Below are positions 25,103 through 33,448 of a DNA stretch of 39,496 nucleotides, in pieces. The DNA lies in the NCBI GenBank assembly GCA_964413755.1, contig CAYPTW010000011.1, positions 1-39,496 of the forward strand, given 5' to 3'. The notes under the pieces are model-generated. The model searched no databases. It was given only the letters and a program-made list of their open reading frames with translations, and was not told where the DNA came from. A program made the position numbers and the translations under genes. This DNA is from XN24 sp964413755 (lineage in GTDB: Bacteria; Pseudomonadota; Gammaproteobacteria; Steroidobacterales; XN24). Position 1 is the stretch's first letter, and the number at the start of each line of letters is the position of its first letter.

Positions 25103-27175
25103 TCACCACATGTTGCGCATGCGCGCCGCCACGTCGATCACTTCCGCCGGCCGCGTCGCCGCGCCGGCCCCGGGTTCCGCACCGCCATGGAAGCGCGCTT
25201 CCATGGTCGCCAGCATCGCGTCATCGATGAAGCGGCTGCGCGCGCCGTAGACGTGCCGGTCCCCGTGCCGCGGCTGCTGCGGCACCCAGTACTTTAACGG
25301 TGCGACCAGGTGCAACGCCGATTTCGCCCGCGTCATGGCCACGTACAACAGCCGCCGCTCCTCCTCGATCAGTGCCGGCTTGCCGGTAGCGAACTCCGAG
25401 GGGAAATTGCCGTCGGCGACGTTGAGAATGTACACCGAGTCCCACTCCTGGCCCTTGGCAGAGTGAATGGTCGACAACACCAGGTAGTCCTCGTCCATCA
25501 GCGGCGGGCCGGCGAGATCGCCGGTCGCCTGCGGCGGGTCCAGCGACAGCTCGGTGAGAAACTGTTCACGCGTGGCGAACTTCGCCGCGATCTGCTCCAG
25601 CGCGTCGAGGTCCCCGAGGCGCACGGGCCACTCCTCGTACATGCGCTCCAGCTGCGGCCGGTACCACTCGCGCGCGCGGCCGACCTGCGACTGCCACTCG
25701 CCTTCGCCCGCGCCGGACTCGGCCAGCAGCGCCACCAGCCCGTCCCAGTACGGCGCTGCAGCGGGCGGCGGCTGCCACTTCGCCAGCGCATCCGGCGCAA
25801 AGCCGTGCGACTCCAGCCAGCCGAAGGCCTTCGCGGCTAGGGCGGGACCGACGCCGGGCAGCAACTGCAGGCAGCGGAAGGCGGCGATGCGGTTCTTCGG
25901 GTTGTCGGCCCAGCGCAGCACGGCGAGGAGGTCCTTCACGTGCGCCGCCTCGAGAAACTTCAGCCCGCCGTATTTCACGAAGGGGATGTTCTGCCGCACG
26001 AGTTCCAGTTCCAGCCGGTCGCTGTGATGGCTGGCGCGGAACAGCACGGCCTGGTGGCGCAGCAAATGCCCGGCCTCGCGCGCGGCGAGGATGGCCCTGA
26101 TGACGTAATCAGCCTGCGCCTCGTCGTCCTGCACCGTGACGTAGAACGGCTTCTGCGCCGAGGGCCGCGCCGAGCGCAGCTGCTTGCGGAACTGGCGCTC
26201 GGCGCCGCGCATCAGGGCGTTCGCCGCATCCAGCACCGGCTGTACCGAGCGGTAGTTCTCTTCCAGCGCGACGATCTCCGCAGGCGGCTGGAACTGGCCC
26301 GGGAAGCGCAGGATGTTCTCCACCTCTGCCGCACGGAAGGAATAAATGCTCTGGGCGTCGTCGCCGACCACGGTCAGGCCGCGCCCGTCGGGCTTCAGCC
26401 GCAGCAGGATCTCCGCCTGCAGCACGTTGGTGTCCTGGTACTCGTCCACCAGCACGTGGTCGAAGCGTTCCCCCACCGCCGCCGCCAGTGCCGGCGACGC
26501 CATCAGGGCGTGCCACCACAACAGCAGGTCGTCATAGTCCAGCAGGGCGGCCGCCTGCTTCAGCTCGACATAGCGCCCGAACAGCCCGCGCAGCTCGTCG
26601 GCCCATTCCGCGCACCACGGCCAGTTGGCGTCGAGACAGTCCGCCAGCTCGGCGCGCGAGTTGACGACGCGCGAATAGATCGCCAGGCAGGTGTCCTTGC
26701 GCGGGAAGCGGCGGCGCCCGTCGGCGAGCCCGAGTTCCTGGCGTGCCACGTCCATGAGATCGGCGGCGTCGCCCCGGTCCAGCACCGAGAAGCCCGCATC
26801 CAGCCCGAGGTTCGAGGCGTATTCCCGGAGCAGGCGGTTGGCCACGGAGTGGAACGTCCCGGCCCAGGGCAGCTTCACCGCCTGGCCCCGCCCCTCGTCC
26901 GCCAACGCCTGGCCCACCACGCGCCGGGCGCGCCGCGTCATTTCGCGCGCGGCACGGCGGCTGAAGGTGAGCAACAGGATGCGAGCCGGCGGAACTCCCC
27001 CAAGCACGAGGTGTCCGACACGATGCGCCAGGGTCATGGTCTTGCCGGTGCCCGCGCCGGCGATCACCAGCAACGGACCGGCCGCCGGACCCCCGCCCTC
27101 GCGCTGCGGCGCAGCATGGGTCACGGCACGGCATTGGGCCTCGTTGAGGCCCTCGAGGACGGCAGCTGGGGACAT
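25103..27175 (-). CDS. UvrD/Rep-family ATP-dependent DNA helicase
   Basis: SF1A 3'-5' DNA helicase, 690 aa. It opens LNEAQCRAVTHAA (Q-motif), then Walker A AGAGTGKTMTLAHRV, motif Ia LLLTFSRRAAREM, motif Ic AGTFHSVANRLLREY, Walker B HVLVDEYQDTN, motif III VVGDDAQSIYSFRAA, motif IV ALEENYRSVQPVL, motif V LSTIHSAKGQEWDSVYI and motif VI EEERRLLYVAMTRAK. Shorter than UvrD (720) and somewhat divergent from Rep; it belongs to the widespread third class of UvrD-like helicases and I do not give a symbol. ATG 27175. The polyphosphate glucokinase gene follows after 10 bp. Likely in DNA repair or replication restart. Divergent from the M3 peptidase gene. Confidence 0.93.
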   Translation of the reverse strand: MSPAAVLEGLNEAQCRAVTHAAPQREGGGPAAGPLLVIAGAGTGKTMTLAHRVGHLVLGGVPPARILLLTFSRRAAREMTRRARRVVGQALADEGRGQAVKLPWAGTFHSVANRLLREYASNLGLDAGFSVLDRGDAADLMDVARQELGLADGRRRFPRKDTCLAIYSRVVNSRAELADCLDANWPWCAEWADELRGLFGRYVELKQAAALLDYDDLLLWWHALMASPALAAAVGERFDHVLVDEYQDTNVLQAEILLRLKPDGRGLTVVGDDAQSIYSFRAAEVENILRFPGQFQPPAEIVALEENYRSVQPVLDAANALMRGAERQFRKQLRSARPSAQKPFYVTVQDDEAQADYVIRAILAAREAGHLLRHQAVLFRASHHSDRLELELVRQNIPFVKYGGLKFLEAAHVKDLLAVLRWADNPKNRIAAFRCLQLLPGVGPALAAKAFGWLESHGFAPDALAKWQPPPAAAPYWDGLVALLAESGAGEGEWQSQVGRAREWYRPQLERMYEEWPVRLGDLDALEQIAAKFATREQFLTELSLDPPQATGDLAGPPLMDEDYLVLSTIHSAKGQEWDSVYILNVADGNFPSEFATGKPALIEEERRLLYVAMTRAKSALHLVAPLKYWVPQQPRHGDRHVYGARSRFIDDAMLATMEARFHGGAEPGAGAATRPAEVIDVAARMRNMW

Positions 27176-27215
27176 GGCGCCGACTATAGCAGAGGGAAAT
27201 TCCGCCTCGAGCGGT

Positions 27216-27221
27216 TAGAAT
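27216..27221 (+). promoter_or_regulatory. Putative -10 element (TAGAAT) for the M3 peptidase gene
   Basis: GGTTAGAATGGCCG lies 54 bp before the M3 start codon in the 100-bp divergent space. It matches three similar elements in the window in sequence and placement. No clear -35. Confidence 0.4.
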
Positions 27222-27275
27222 GGCCGTTTTTCAGCGCCGGGCGCCCGTGCCCGGGACCACTCCAGGAGACCACGC

Positions 27276-29423
27276 ATGAGCCGACTTTTCGCGCTTCCCT
27301 TCACCCTCGTCGCGGCCGCCGCGCTCAGCGCCTGCGCGGCCCAGCAGGTTGCAGAGCAGCCGGCCACCGTCGACACGGCCGCCGCCAACCCCTTCTTCAG
27401 CGCCAGCACCCTGCCTTACCAGGTGCCGCCCTTCGACCAGATCCGCGACGAGCATTACCTGCCCGCCTTCGAGCGCGGCATGGCGGAGGAGCTGGTCGAG
27501 ATCGAGGCCATTGCCAACAACCCGGCAGCGCCGACCTTCGAAAACACGGTCGTCGCCATGGAGCAGACCGGCGATGTCCTGGCCCGCGTGTCGCGCGTGT
27601 TCTTCAACCTGAACTCGGCGCACACCAACCCGGCCATGCAGGACGTGCAGAAGACCGTGTCGCCGCAGCTGGCCGCGCACCGTGACGCCATCTTCCTCAA
27701 CCCGAAGCTGTTCGCGCGGGTCGAGGCGCTGCACGCCAAGCGTGACACCCTGGGCCTCGATCCGGAGTCGCTGCGCCTGCTGGAGCGTTACTACATCGAC
27801 TTCGTCCGCGCCGGCGCCCGCCTGTCCGAGGAAGACAAGGACAAGCTGCGCGCCATCAATGCCGAGCTCGCCTCGCTGGGCACCACTTTCGCCCAGAACG
27901 TGCTGCGCGAGACCCTGGACTCGGCCGTCATCGTGGACACCGCAGCAGAGCTGGACGGCTTCTCCGACGCCCAGATCCGCGCCGCCGCCGACGCCGCCAC
28001 GGCCCGTGGCCACGAAGGCAAGTACCTCATTTCGCTGCAGAACACTTCCGGCCAGCCGCCCCTCGCGCTGCTTACCAACCGTGCCCTGCGCCAGCGCATC
28101 CACGAGGCCTCGGTGAACCGTGGCGCGCGTGACAACGAGCACGACAACCGCCCGGTGGTGGCCCGCGTCGCCGCGCTGCGTGCCGAGCGCGCCGCGCTGC
28201 TGGGCTACCCGAGCCATGCGGCCTACGTGCTGGAAAACGCCACTGCCGGCACGCCGGCGGCGGTGAACGAGATGCTCGCCGGCCTGGCCCCCGCCGCAGT
28301 CGCCAACGCGCGCAAGGAAGCGGCCGACATCCAGGCGCTGATCGACGCCCAGGGCGGCGGCTTCCAGCTGCAGGCCTGGGACTGGGACTTCTATGCCGAG
28401 CAGGTGAAGCAGGCCCGCTACGACCTCGACCCGGCCGAGCTGCGCGCCTACTTCGAGCTCGAGTCCGTGCTCAACAATGGCGTGTTCTATGCCGCCAACA
28501 AGGTGTTCGGCCTGACCTTCAAGGCGCGCCCGGACCTGCCGCTGTACCACCCCGACGCCCGTGCCTGGGAAGTGTTCGAGGCCGACGGCACGCCGCTGGG
28601 CATTTTCATCGGCGATTTCTACGCGCGTGACTCCAAGCGCGGCGGCGCCTGGATGAACGCCTACGTGCCGCAGAACGGCCTGGAGGGCACCAAGCCCGTG
28701 GTCGCCAACCACCAGAACATCCCGAAGCCGCCCGCGGGCGAGCCGACGCTGATGACCTTCGACGAGGTCACCACGATGTTCCACGAGTTCGGCCATGCGC
28801 TGCACGGCCTGTTCTCCGACGTGCGTTACCCGCGGTTCTCCGGCACCAGCGTGCCGCGCGACTTCGTCGAGTTCCCCTCGCAGGTGAACGAGATGTGGGC
28901 CGACTGGCCGGAAGTGCTGGCCAACTACGCCCGCCATTACGAGACCGGCGAGCTGCTGCCGAAGGAGATGCTGGAGAAGGCGCTGGAAGCGCAGAAGTTC
29001 AACGAGGGCTACCGCACCACCGAGTACGTGGCCGCCTCGCTGATCGACCAGGCCTGGCACCAGCGCGCCGCGGGCGACGTCCCGACCGACACCGTGGCGT
29101 TCGAGAAGCAGGTGCTGGTCGACACCGGCATGGACTTCGCGCCGGTGCCGCCGCGCTATCGCAGCACTTACTTCTCCCACATCATGGGCGGCTACTCGGC
29201 CGGCTACTACTCCTATATCTGGAGCGAAGTGCTGGATGCCGACGCCGTCGCCTGGTTCAAGGAAAACGGCGGCATGAAGCGCGAGAACGGCGAGCAATTC
29301 CGCGCCACCCTGCTGTCGCGCGGCGGCAGCAAGGACGCGATGCAGCTGTACCGCGACTTCGCCGGCCGTGATCCCGATATCCGCTACCTGCTCGAGCGCC
29401 GCGGCCTGACCGCGGGCGAGTAA
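27276..29423 (+). CDS. dcp: M3 family peptidyl-dipeptidase (Dcp-like), lipoprotein
   Basis: Zinc metallopeptidase that removes C-terminal dipeptides (or cleaves oligopeptides) in the envelope. 715 aa. A lipoprotein signal ends in the lipobox ALSAC (Cys about 19). The catalytic site is MFHEFGHALHGLF with His503, Glu504 and His507; the third zinc ligand is Glu532 in RDFVEFPSQ, exactly 25 residues after His507 as in Dcp. LPYQVPPFDQIRDEHYLPAFERGM at the mature N-terminus and HIMGGYSAGYYSYIWSE near the C-terminus are family hallmarks. OpdA-type oligopeptidase A is the alternative, but RDFVEFPSQ and the exported form favour Dcp. A strong GC hairpin follows at 29433. The M16 peptidase gene lies 125 bp downstream. 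Confidence 0.92.
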   Translation: MSRLFALPFTLVAAAALSACAAQQVAEQPATVDTAAANPFFSASTLPYQVPPFDQIRDEHYLPAFERGMAEELVEIEAIANNPAAPTFENTVVAMEQTGDVLARVSRVFFNLNSAHTNPAMQDVQKTVSPQLAAHRDAIFLNPKLFARVEALHAKRDTLGLDPESLRLLERYYIDFVRAGARLSEEDKDKLRAINAELASLGTTFAQNVLRETLDSAVIVDTAAELDGFSDAQIRAAADAATARGHEGKYLISLQNTSGQPPLALLTNRALRQRIHEASVNRGARDNEHDNRPVVARVAALRAERAALLGYPSHAAYVLENATAGTPAAVNEMLAGLAPAAVANARKEAADIQALIDAQGGGFQLQAWDWDFYAEQVKQARYDLDPAELRAYFELESVLNNGVFYAANKVFGLTFKARPDLPLYHPDARAWEVFEADGTPLGIFIGDFYARDSKRGGAWMNAYVPQNGLEGTKPVVANHQNIPKPPAGEPTLMTFDEVTTMFHEFGHALHGLFSDVRYPRFSGTSVPRDFVEFPSQVNEMWADWPEVLANYARHYETGELLPKEMLEKALEAQKFNEGYRTTEYVAASLIDQAWHQRAAGDVPTDTVAFEKQVLVDTGMDFAPVPPRYRSTYFSHIMGGYSAGYYSYIWSEVLDADAVAWFKENGGMKRENGEQFRATLLSRGGSKDAMQLYRDFAGRDPDIRYLLERRGLTAGE

Positions 29424-29432
29424 TCCCTGCGG

Positions 29433-29462
29433 GACGGGCGCCGCCTGGCTGCGGCGCCCGTC
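29433..29462 (+). terminator. Strong GC hairpin after the M3 peptidase gene
   Basis: Perfect 12-bp stem GACGGGCGCCGC / GCGGCGCCCGTC with loop CTGGCT, beginning 9 bp after the stop codon. There is no T-run after it, so it may act as a Rho-assisted terminator or a 3'-end stabiliser. Confidence 0.6.
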
Positions 29463-29548
29463 CCCGTTCAGCGGCGGAAGAATCCGCCCGCGGTCGGCGC
29501 AACGAAACACGCCGCACCTTCAAAACAACGACCCGAGAGAGTGTTGCC

Positions 29549-32290
29549 ATGATTTCCAGGCTTAGCCGTGTTCTGGCCGTCCTGCTGCTGTCGCTATCGC
29601 TGCCCCTGGCCGCAGGCGCCGCACCCGCAGTCGACATCCCCTACGAGGAGTTCACCCTCGACAACGGGCTGCGTGTCATCGTGCACACGGACCGCAAGGC
29701 GCCCATCGTGGCGGTGAACATCTGGTACCACGTCGGCTCGAAGAACGAGCCCGAGGGCCGCACCGGCTTTGCCCACCTGTTCGAGCACCTGATGTTCCAG
29801 GGCTCGGAGAACTACAACGACGAGTACTTCAAGCCCTTCGAACAGGTCGGCGCCACCGGCCAGAACGGCACCACCAGCTTCGACCGCACCAACTATTTCC
29901 AGAACGTGCCGACCACGGCGCTGGACATGGCCCTGTGGATGGAATCGGATCGCATGGGCCATTTCATCGGGGCGATCACGCAGGAGCGGCTGGACGAGCA
30001 GCGCGATGTGGTGAAGAACGAGAAGCGCCAGCGCTACGGCCAGCCCTATGGCCGCTCCTGGGAGCGCCTGTTCGAAGCCGGTTATCCCGCCGGCCATCCC
30101 TATTCCTGGATGCCCATCGGCTCCATGGAAGACCTCGACGCCGCCACGCTGGACGACGTCAAGGACTGGTTCAAGACCTGGTACGGCCCGAACAACGCCG
30201 TGCTGGTGCTGGCCGGCGACATCGACGTGCCGACGGCGCGCGAGAAGGTCACGCGCTACTTCGGCGACATCCCGGCCGGCCCGCCGCTGAACCGGCCCGA
30301 GAAGTGGATCGCCGCGCGCAGCGAGTCGACACGGGAAACCATGCACGACCGTGTCGCCCAGGCGCGCATCTACCGCACCTGGAACATGGGCAACTACGGC
30401 ACCGTCGAGGCCGACCACCTCGCCCTCGCGGCGCAGATCCTCGGCGGCAGCGCCTCCTCGCGCCTGCAGGCCCGGCTGGTGCACCAGGAGCAGCTGGTCT
30501 CCAGCGTGTTTGCCAACGCCATGCCGCTGGAGCTGTCCGGCGTGTTCATGATCGTGGCTACGGTGAAGGACGGCGTCGATCCGGCCCGCGTCGAGGCCAT
30601 CATCGACGAGGAAGTGGCGCAGTTCCTCGACAAGGGGCCGAGCCGCGCCGAGCTGGCGCAGGCCAAGACCCGCTTCCAGGCCGGCTTCATCCGCGGCGTG
30701 GAGCGCGTCGGCGGATTCGGCGGCAAGTCCGACGTGCTTGCCGGCTGCGCGGTCTACACCGGCGACCCGGGCTGCTTCCGCGCCAGTGCGGAGCGCATCC
30801 AGGCGGCGAGCGCCGCCGACATCCGCGCGGCGGCGCGCCTGCGCCTGTCCCAGGGCGACCATACGCTCAGCATCCTGCCCTTCCCGCAGCACAGCACGGT
30901 GAGCAGCGACGTGGACCGCAGCCTGGGCGTGCCCGAGGTGGTCGAGTTCCCGCAGGTCAGCTTCCCGCCCTTGCAGCGCGCCACGCTGGAGAACGGGATC
31001 GAGGTGGTGCTGGCGGAGCGGCACGAAATCCCCGTGGTGCAGGTGCAGCTGCAGTTCGATGCCGGCTATGCCGCCGACGTGGGGCGCAAGCTGGGCACCG
31101 CCAGCTTTGCCATGAACATGCTCGACCAGGGCGCCGGCAAGCGCGACACGCTCGAACTGGCGGCCGCCATCGAGTCCGAGGGCGCCTTCATCGGTGCGGG
31201 CGCCGGACTGGACACCGCCTCGGTGTCTCTGAACGCCCTGAAGGATCGCCTCGACCCTTCGCTGGCGCTGTTCGCCGACGTGGCGCTGCGCCCGACCTTC
31301 AACGAAGACGAGATCGAGCGCGTGCGGCGCCAGTGGCTCGCCGGGATTGCCCAGGAGAAGACCCGCCCGCAGAGCGTGGCGCTGCGCCTCGTGCCGCCGC
31401 TGTTGTACGGCGAAGGCCATGCCTACGCGATTCCCTTCAGCGGCACGGGCACCGAAGAGGCGATCGCCAGCCTGGCGCGAGAGGACCTCGTGGCCTACCA
31501 GCGCGAATGGCTCCGTCCCGACAACGCCCGCTTCATCGTGGTCGGCGACATCACCATGGGCGAGATCGTGCCGCTGCTGGAGAAGCACTTCGGCGACTGG
31601 GAAGCCCCGGCGACTCCGCTGCCGCAGAAGAACATCGCCACCGTCGCCCGGCCGGACCAGCCACGCGTGTTCCTGGTCGACCAGCCGGGCTCGCCGCAGG
31701 CCAACATCATCGCCGCGCAACTGGTGCAATCCACCGCCGACCCGGAGTCGCTGGACTTCGATATCGCCAACGGCATATTCGGCGGTTCCTTCACCTCGCG
31801 CATCAACATGAACCTGCGCGAAGACAAGGGCTGGTCCTACGGCGTGCGCAGCTCCGCCTCCGGCGCCAAGGGCCAGCGCCCCTGGTTCATCCTGGCGCCC
31901 GTGGACATCGCGCGCACCGGCGACTCGATCAGCGAGCTGATTGCGGAGCTCGAGGCCTTTACCGGCGCGCGCCCGGCCGAGGCCGAGGAGCTGGAGAAGA
32001 TCCGCGCCAACCGCATCCGCAGCCTGCCCGGGCGCTACGAGACCGCCTCGGCAGTGCTCGGCACGCTCAGCAGCATCGAAGCCTACGGCTGGCCGGACGA
32101 CCAGGTCGTGCGTGAGCAGGAGCGCATCGAGACCATGACGCTGGAGCAGGTACGCGAGGCAGCGACGACGCTGGACGTCAATCAACTCACCTGGGTGATT
32201 GTCGGCGACCTGGAGCAGATCGAGCCGCAGGTGCGCGCGCTCGACCTCGGCGAGGTCACGGTGCTGGATGCCGACGGGCGTCCGCTCTAG
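29549..32290 (+). CDS. Two-domain M16 zinc peptidase (pitrilysin family), exported
   Basis: Periplasmic metallopeptidase, 913 aa, with both M16 halves in one chain. A signal peptide (about 1-26, LLLSLSLPLAAGAAPA) is present. The N-terminal half carries the inverted zinc motif FAHLFEHLMFQGS (His76, Glu79, His80), with the distal ligand region ERLDEQRDVVKNEKRQRYG. The C-terminal half, from about residue 470 (ATLENGIEVVLAERHE), lacks the zinc motif and is the structural half: ASFAMNMLDQGAGKRD stands where the metal site would be. This active/inactive pairing is normal for the family. ATG 29549 is preceded by CCCGAGAGAG. The methyltransferase gene overlaps its 3' end by 23 bases. Confidence 0.94.
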   Translation: MISRLSRVLAVLLLSLSLPLAAGAAPAVDIPYEEFTLDNGLRVIVHTDRKAPIVAVNIWYHVGSKNEPEGRTGFAHLFEHLMFQGSENYNDEYFKPFEQVGATGQNGTTSFDRTNYFQNVPTTALDMALWMESDRMGHFIGAITQERLDEQRDVVKNEKRQRYGQPYGRSWERLFEAGYPAGHPYSWMPIGSMEDLDAATLDDVKDWFKTWYGPNNAVLVLAGDIDVPTAREKVTRYFGDIPAGPPLNRPEKWIAARSESTRETMHDRVAQARIYRTWNMGNYGTVEADHLALAAQILGGSASSRLQARLVHQEQLVSSVFANAMPLELSGVFMIVATVKDGVDPARVEAIIDEEVAQFLDKGPSRAELAQAKTRFQAGFIRGVERVGGFGGKSDVLAGCAVYTGDPGCFRASAERIQAASAADIRAAARLRLSQGDHTLSILPFPQHSTVSSDVDRSLGVPEVVEFPQVSFPPLQRATLENGIEVVLAERHEIPVVQVQLQFDAGYAADVGRKLGTASFAMNMLDQGAGKRDTLELAAAIESEGAFIGAGAGLDTASVSLNALKDRLDPSLALFADVALRPTFNEDEIERVRRQWLAGIAQEKTRPQSVALRLVPPLLYGEGHAYAIPFSGTGTEEAIASLAREDLVAYQREWLRPDNARFIVVGDITMGEIVPLLEKHFGDWEAPATPLPQKNIATVARPDQPRVFLVDQPGSPQANIIAAQLVQSTADPESLDFDIANGIFGGSFTSRINMNLREDKGWSYGVRSSASGAKGQRPWFILAPVDIARTGDSISELIAELEAFTGARPAEAEELEKIRANRIRSLPGRYETASAVLGTLSSIEAYGWPDDQVVREQERIETMTLEQVREAATTLDVNQLTWVIVGDLEQIEPQVRALDLGEVTVLDADGRPL

Positions 32291-32933
32291 GAGCGACGCC
32301 TGCCCGCTGTGCGGCGGTGAAGCCGCGCCGTGGTTTGTCGACGGCACCAGGGATTACCTGCGCTGCGGGCAATGTGGCTTCGTCCACGTGCCCGCAGCGC
32401 AGCGCCTCCCGCTGCAGGATGAGCGGGACTACTACCTCACCCATCGGAACGCCAGCGAAGATCCGGGCTATCGTGCCTGGCTTTCACGCATCACCGTGCC
32501 GTTGCTGGAACGGCTGCGGCCGCCGGCATCCGGCCTAGACTTCGGCTGCGGCCCGGAGCCGGCGCTCGCCGCGATGCTGCGCGAGGCCGGCCTCGAGGTA
32601 GCCCTCTACGACCCGCAGTTCGCTCCGGATGCGAGCGTGTTCACTCGCGAATGGGATTTCATCACCGCCACCGAGGTGCTGGAACACCTGCATCACCCGG
32701 CGATGGAACTCGAGCGCCTGTGGGGCCTGCTGCGCCCCGGCGGCTGGCTCGCGGTGATGACCCGGCGCCTGCCCGGGCTGGCGCAGTTCGAGCGCTGGCA
32801 CTATCGGCGCGACCCGACGCACATCGGGTTCTTTGCCGAGCAGAGTTTCGCCTGGCTGGCCCGGCACTGGCGCGCCGAGCTGGAGTTGCGCGACGACGAC
32901 GTGGCGCTGCTGCGCAAGCCCCCCGCCGCTTGA
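32268..32933 (+). CDS. Class I SAM-dependent methyltransferase with N-terminal zinc ribbon
   Basis: 221-aa protein. It begins with a treble-clef/zinc-ribbon (ACPLCGGEAAPWF ... YLRCGQCGFVHVP: two CxxC pairs), followed by a methyltransferase fold with the SAM-binding loop LDFGCGPEPALAAMLREAG, the acidic ribose contact VALYDPQF, and ITATEVLEHLHHP and LRPGGWLAVMT as motifs II-III. The substrate is unknown. The start is ATG 32268, within the last 23 bases of the M16 gene, suggesting translational coupling. The open frame continues upstream but is out-of-frame M16 sequence there. It converges on the DUF3144 gene with 31 bp between. Confidence 0.85.
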   Translation: MPTGVRSRSDACPLCGGEAAPWFVDGTRDYLRCGQCGFVHVPAAQRLPLQDERDYYLTHRNASEDPGYRAWLSRITVPLLERLRPPASGLDFGCGPEPALAAMLREAGLEVALYDPQFAPDASVFTREWDFITATEVLEHLHHPAMELERLWGLLRPGGWLAVMTRRLPGLAQFERWHYRRDPTHIGFFAEQSFAWLARHWRAELELRDDDVALLRKPPAA

Positions 32934-32964
32934 AACAATCGACGCAGGTTGCCGGCCGGAACCC

Positions 32965-33414
32965 TCAGCCGTGCTCGAAGATCCGCTCGTAGTCCTGCAG
33001 GTTCTCCGCCAGCATGCGGTCGTACTCGCCCTTGAAGAACTTGGTCGCGGTCGGGCGATCGGCGCGGTACTTGTCGAGGTTGCCGGCATGCGCTGCGACC
33101 ACGAAGGAATTGAAACGCGCCGCGGCATAGAGCAGCGCCATGCTGACGTGCTCGCGCTTGACGTTTTCCATCTGCTCGTTGGCGAGCGCGATGAACTTGT
33201 CGACCACGGCGCGGAACTCCCGGTCGATCTCTTCCTGGTCGCGCAGGTCCTCTTCGGCCGTCGGGTTCTCCATGCGGAACTTCAGCTGGCCGTGCTGGCC
33301 CTGGCCGGCTGCGCCGCCGGGCACGTCACCCAGCGACTGGTAGCGATTCATGATCGATTTCATCTGCGCGCTCAGCGCGTTCTTGTCCTTGTTGTCCTTG
33401 TCGTCCTGGCTCAT
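32965..33414 (-). CDS. DUF3144 family protein
   Basis: 149-aa protein; function unknown. The C-terminal 90 residues are the DUF3144 domain (FIALANEQ, VSMALLYAAARFNSFVVAA, FFKGEYDRMLAENLQDYERIF). The N-terminal 55 residues are extra: highly charged and polar (MSQDDKDNKDKNALSAQMKS), with a Gly/Gln-rich stretch, probably disordered. Most family members are only about 90-100 aa, so this extension is unusual. Start ATG 33414 with GGAG eight bases upstream; the frame is open to 33498 but lacks any support there. The oxidoreductase gene upstream (stop 33449) ends 34 bp before, on the same strand, so they may be co-transcribed. Cytosolic by composition. Confidence 0.85.
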   Translation of the reverse strand: MSQDDKDNKDKNALSAQMKSIMNRYQSLGDVPGGAAGQGQHGQLKFRMENPTAEEDLRDQEEIDREFRAVVDKFIALANEQMENVKREHVSMALLYAAARFNSFVVAAHAGNLDKYRADRPTATKFFKGEYDRMLAENLQDYERIFEHG

Positions 33415-33448
33415 TGCATGGGCTCCGGAATTAACTAATGGACGCATT

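Noticed and set aside
27231..29510. 759-codon minus-strand frame opposite the M3 peptidase gene
   Set aside because: No family motif, shadow composition; the plus strand encodes a complete M3 peptidase.
29594..32347. 917-codon minus-strand frame opposite the M16 peptidase gene
   Set aside because: Antisense shadow of a GC-rich gene; no motifs.
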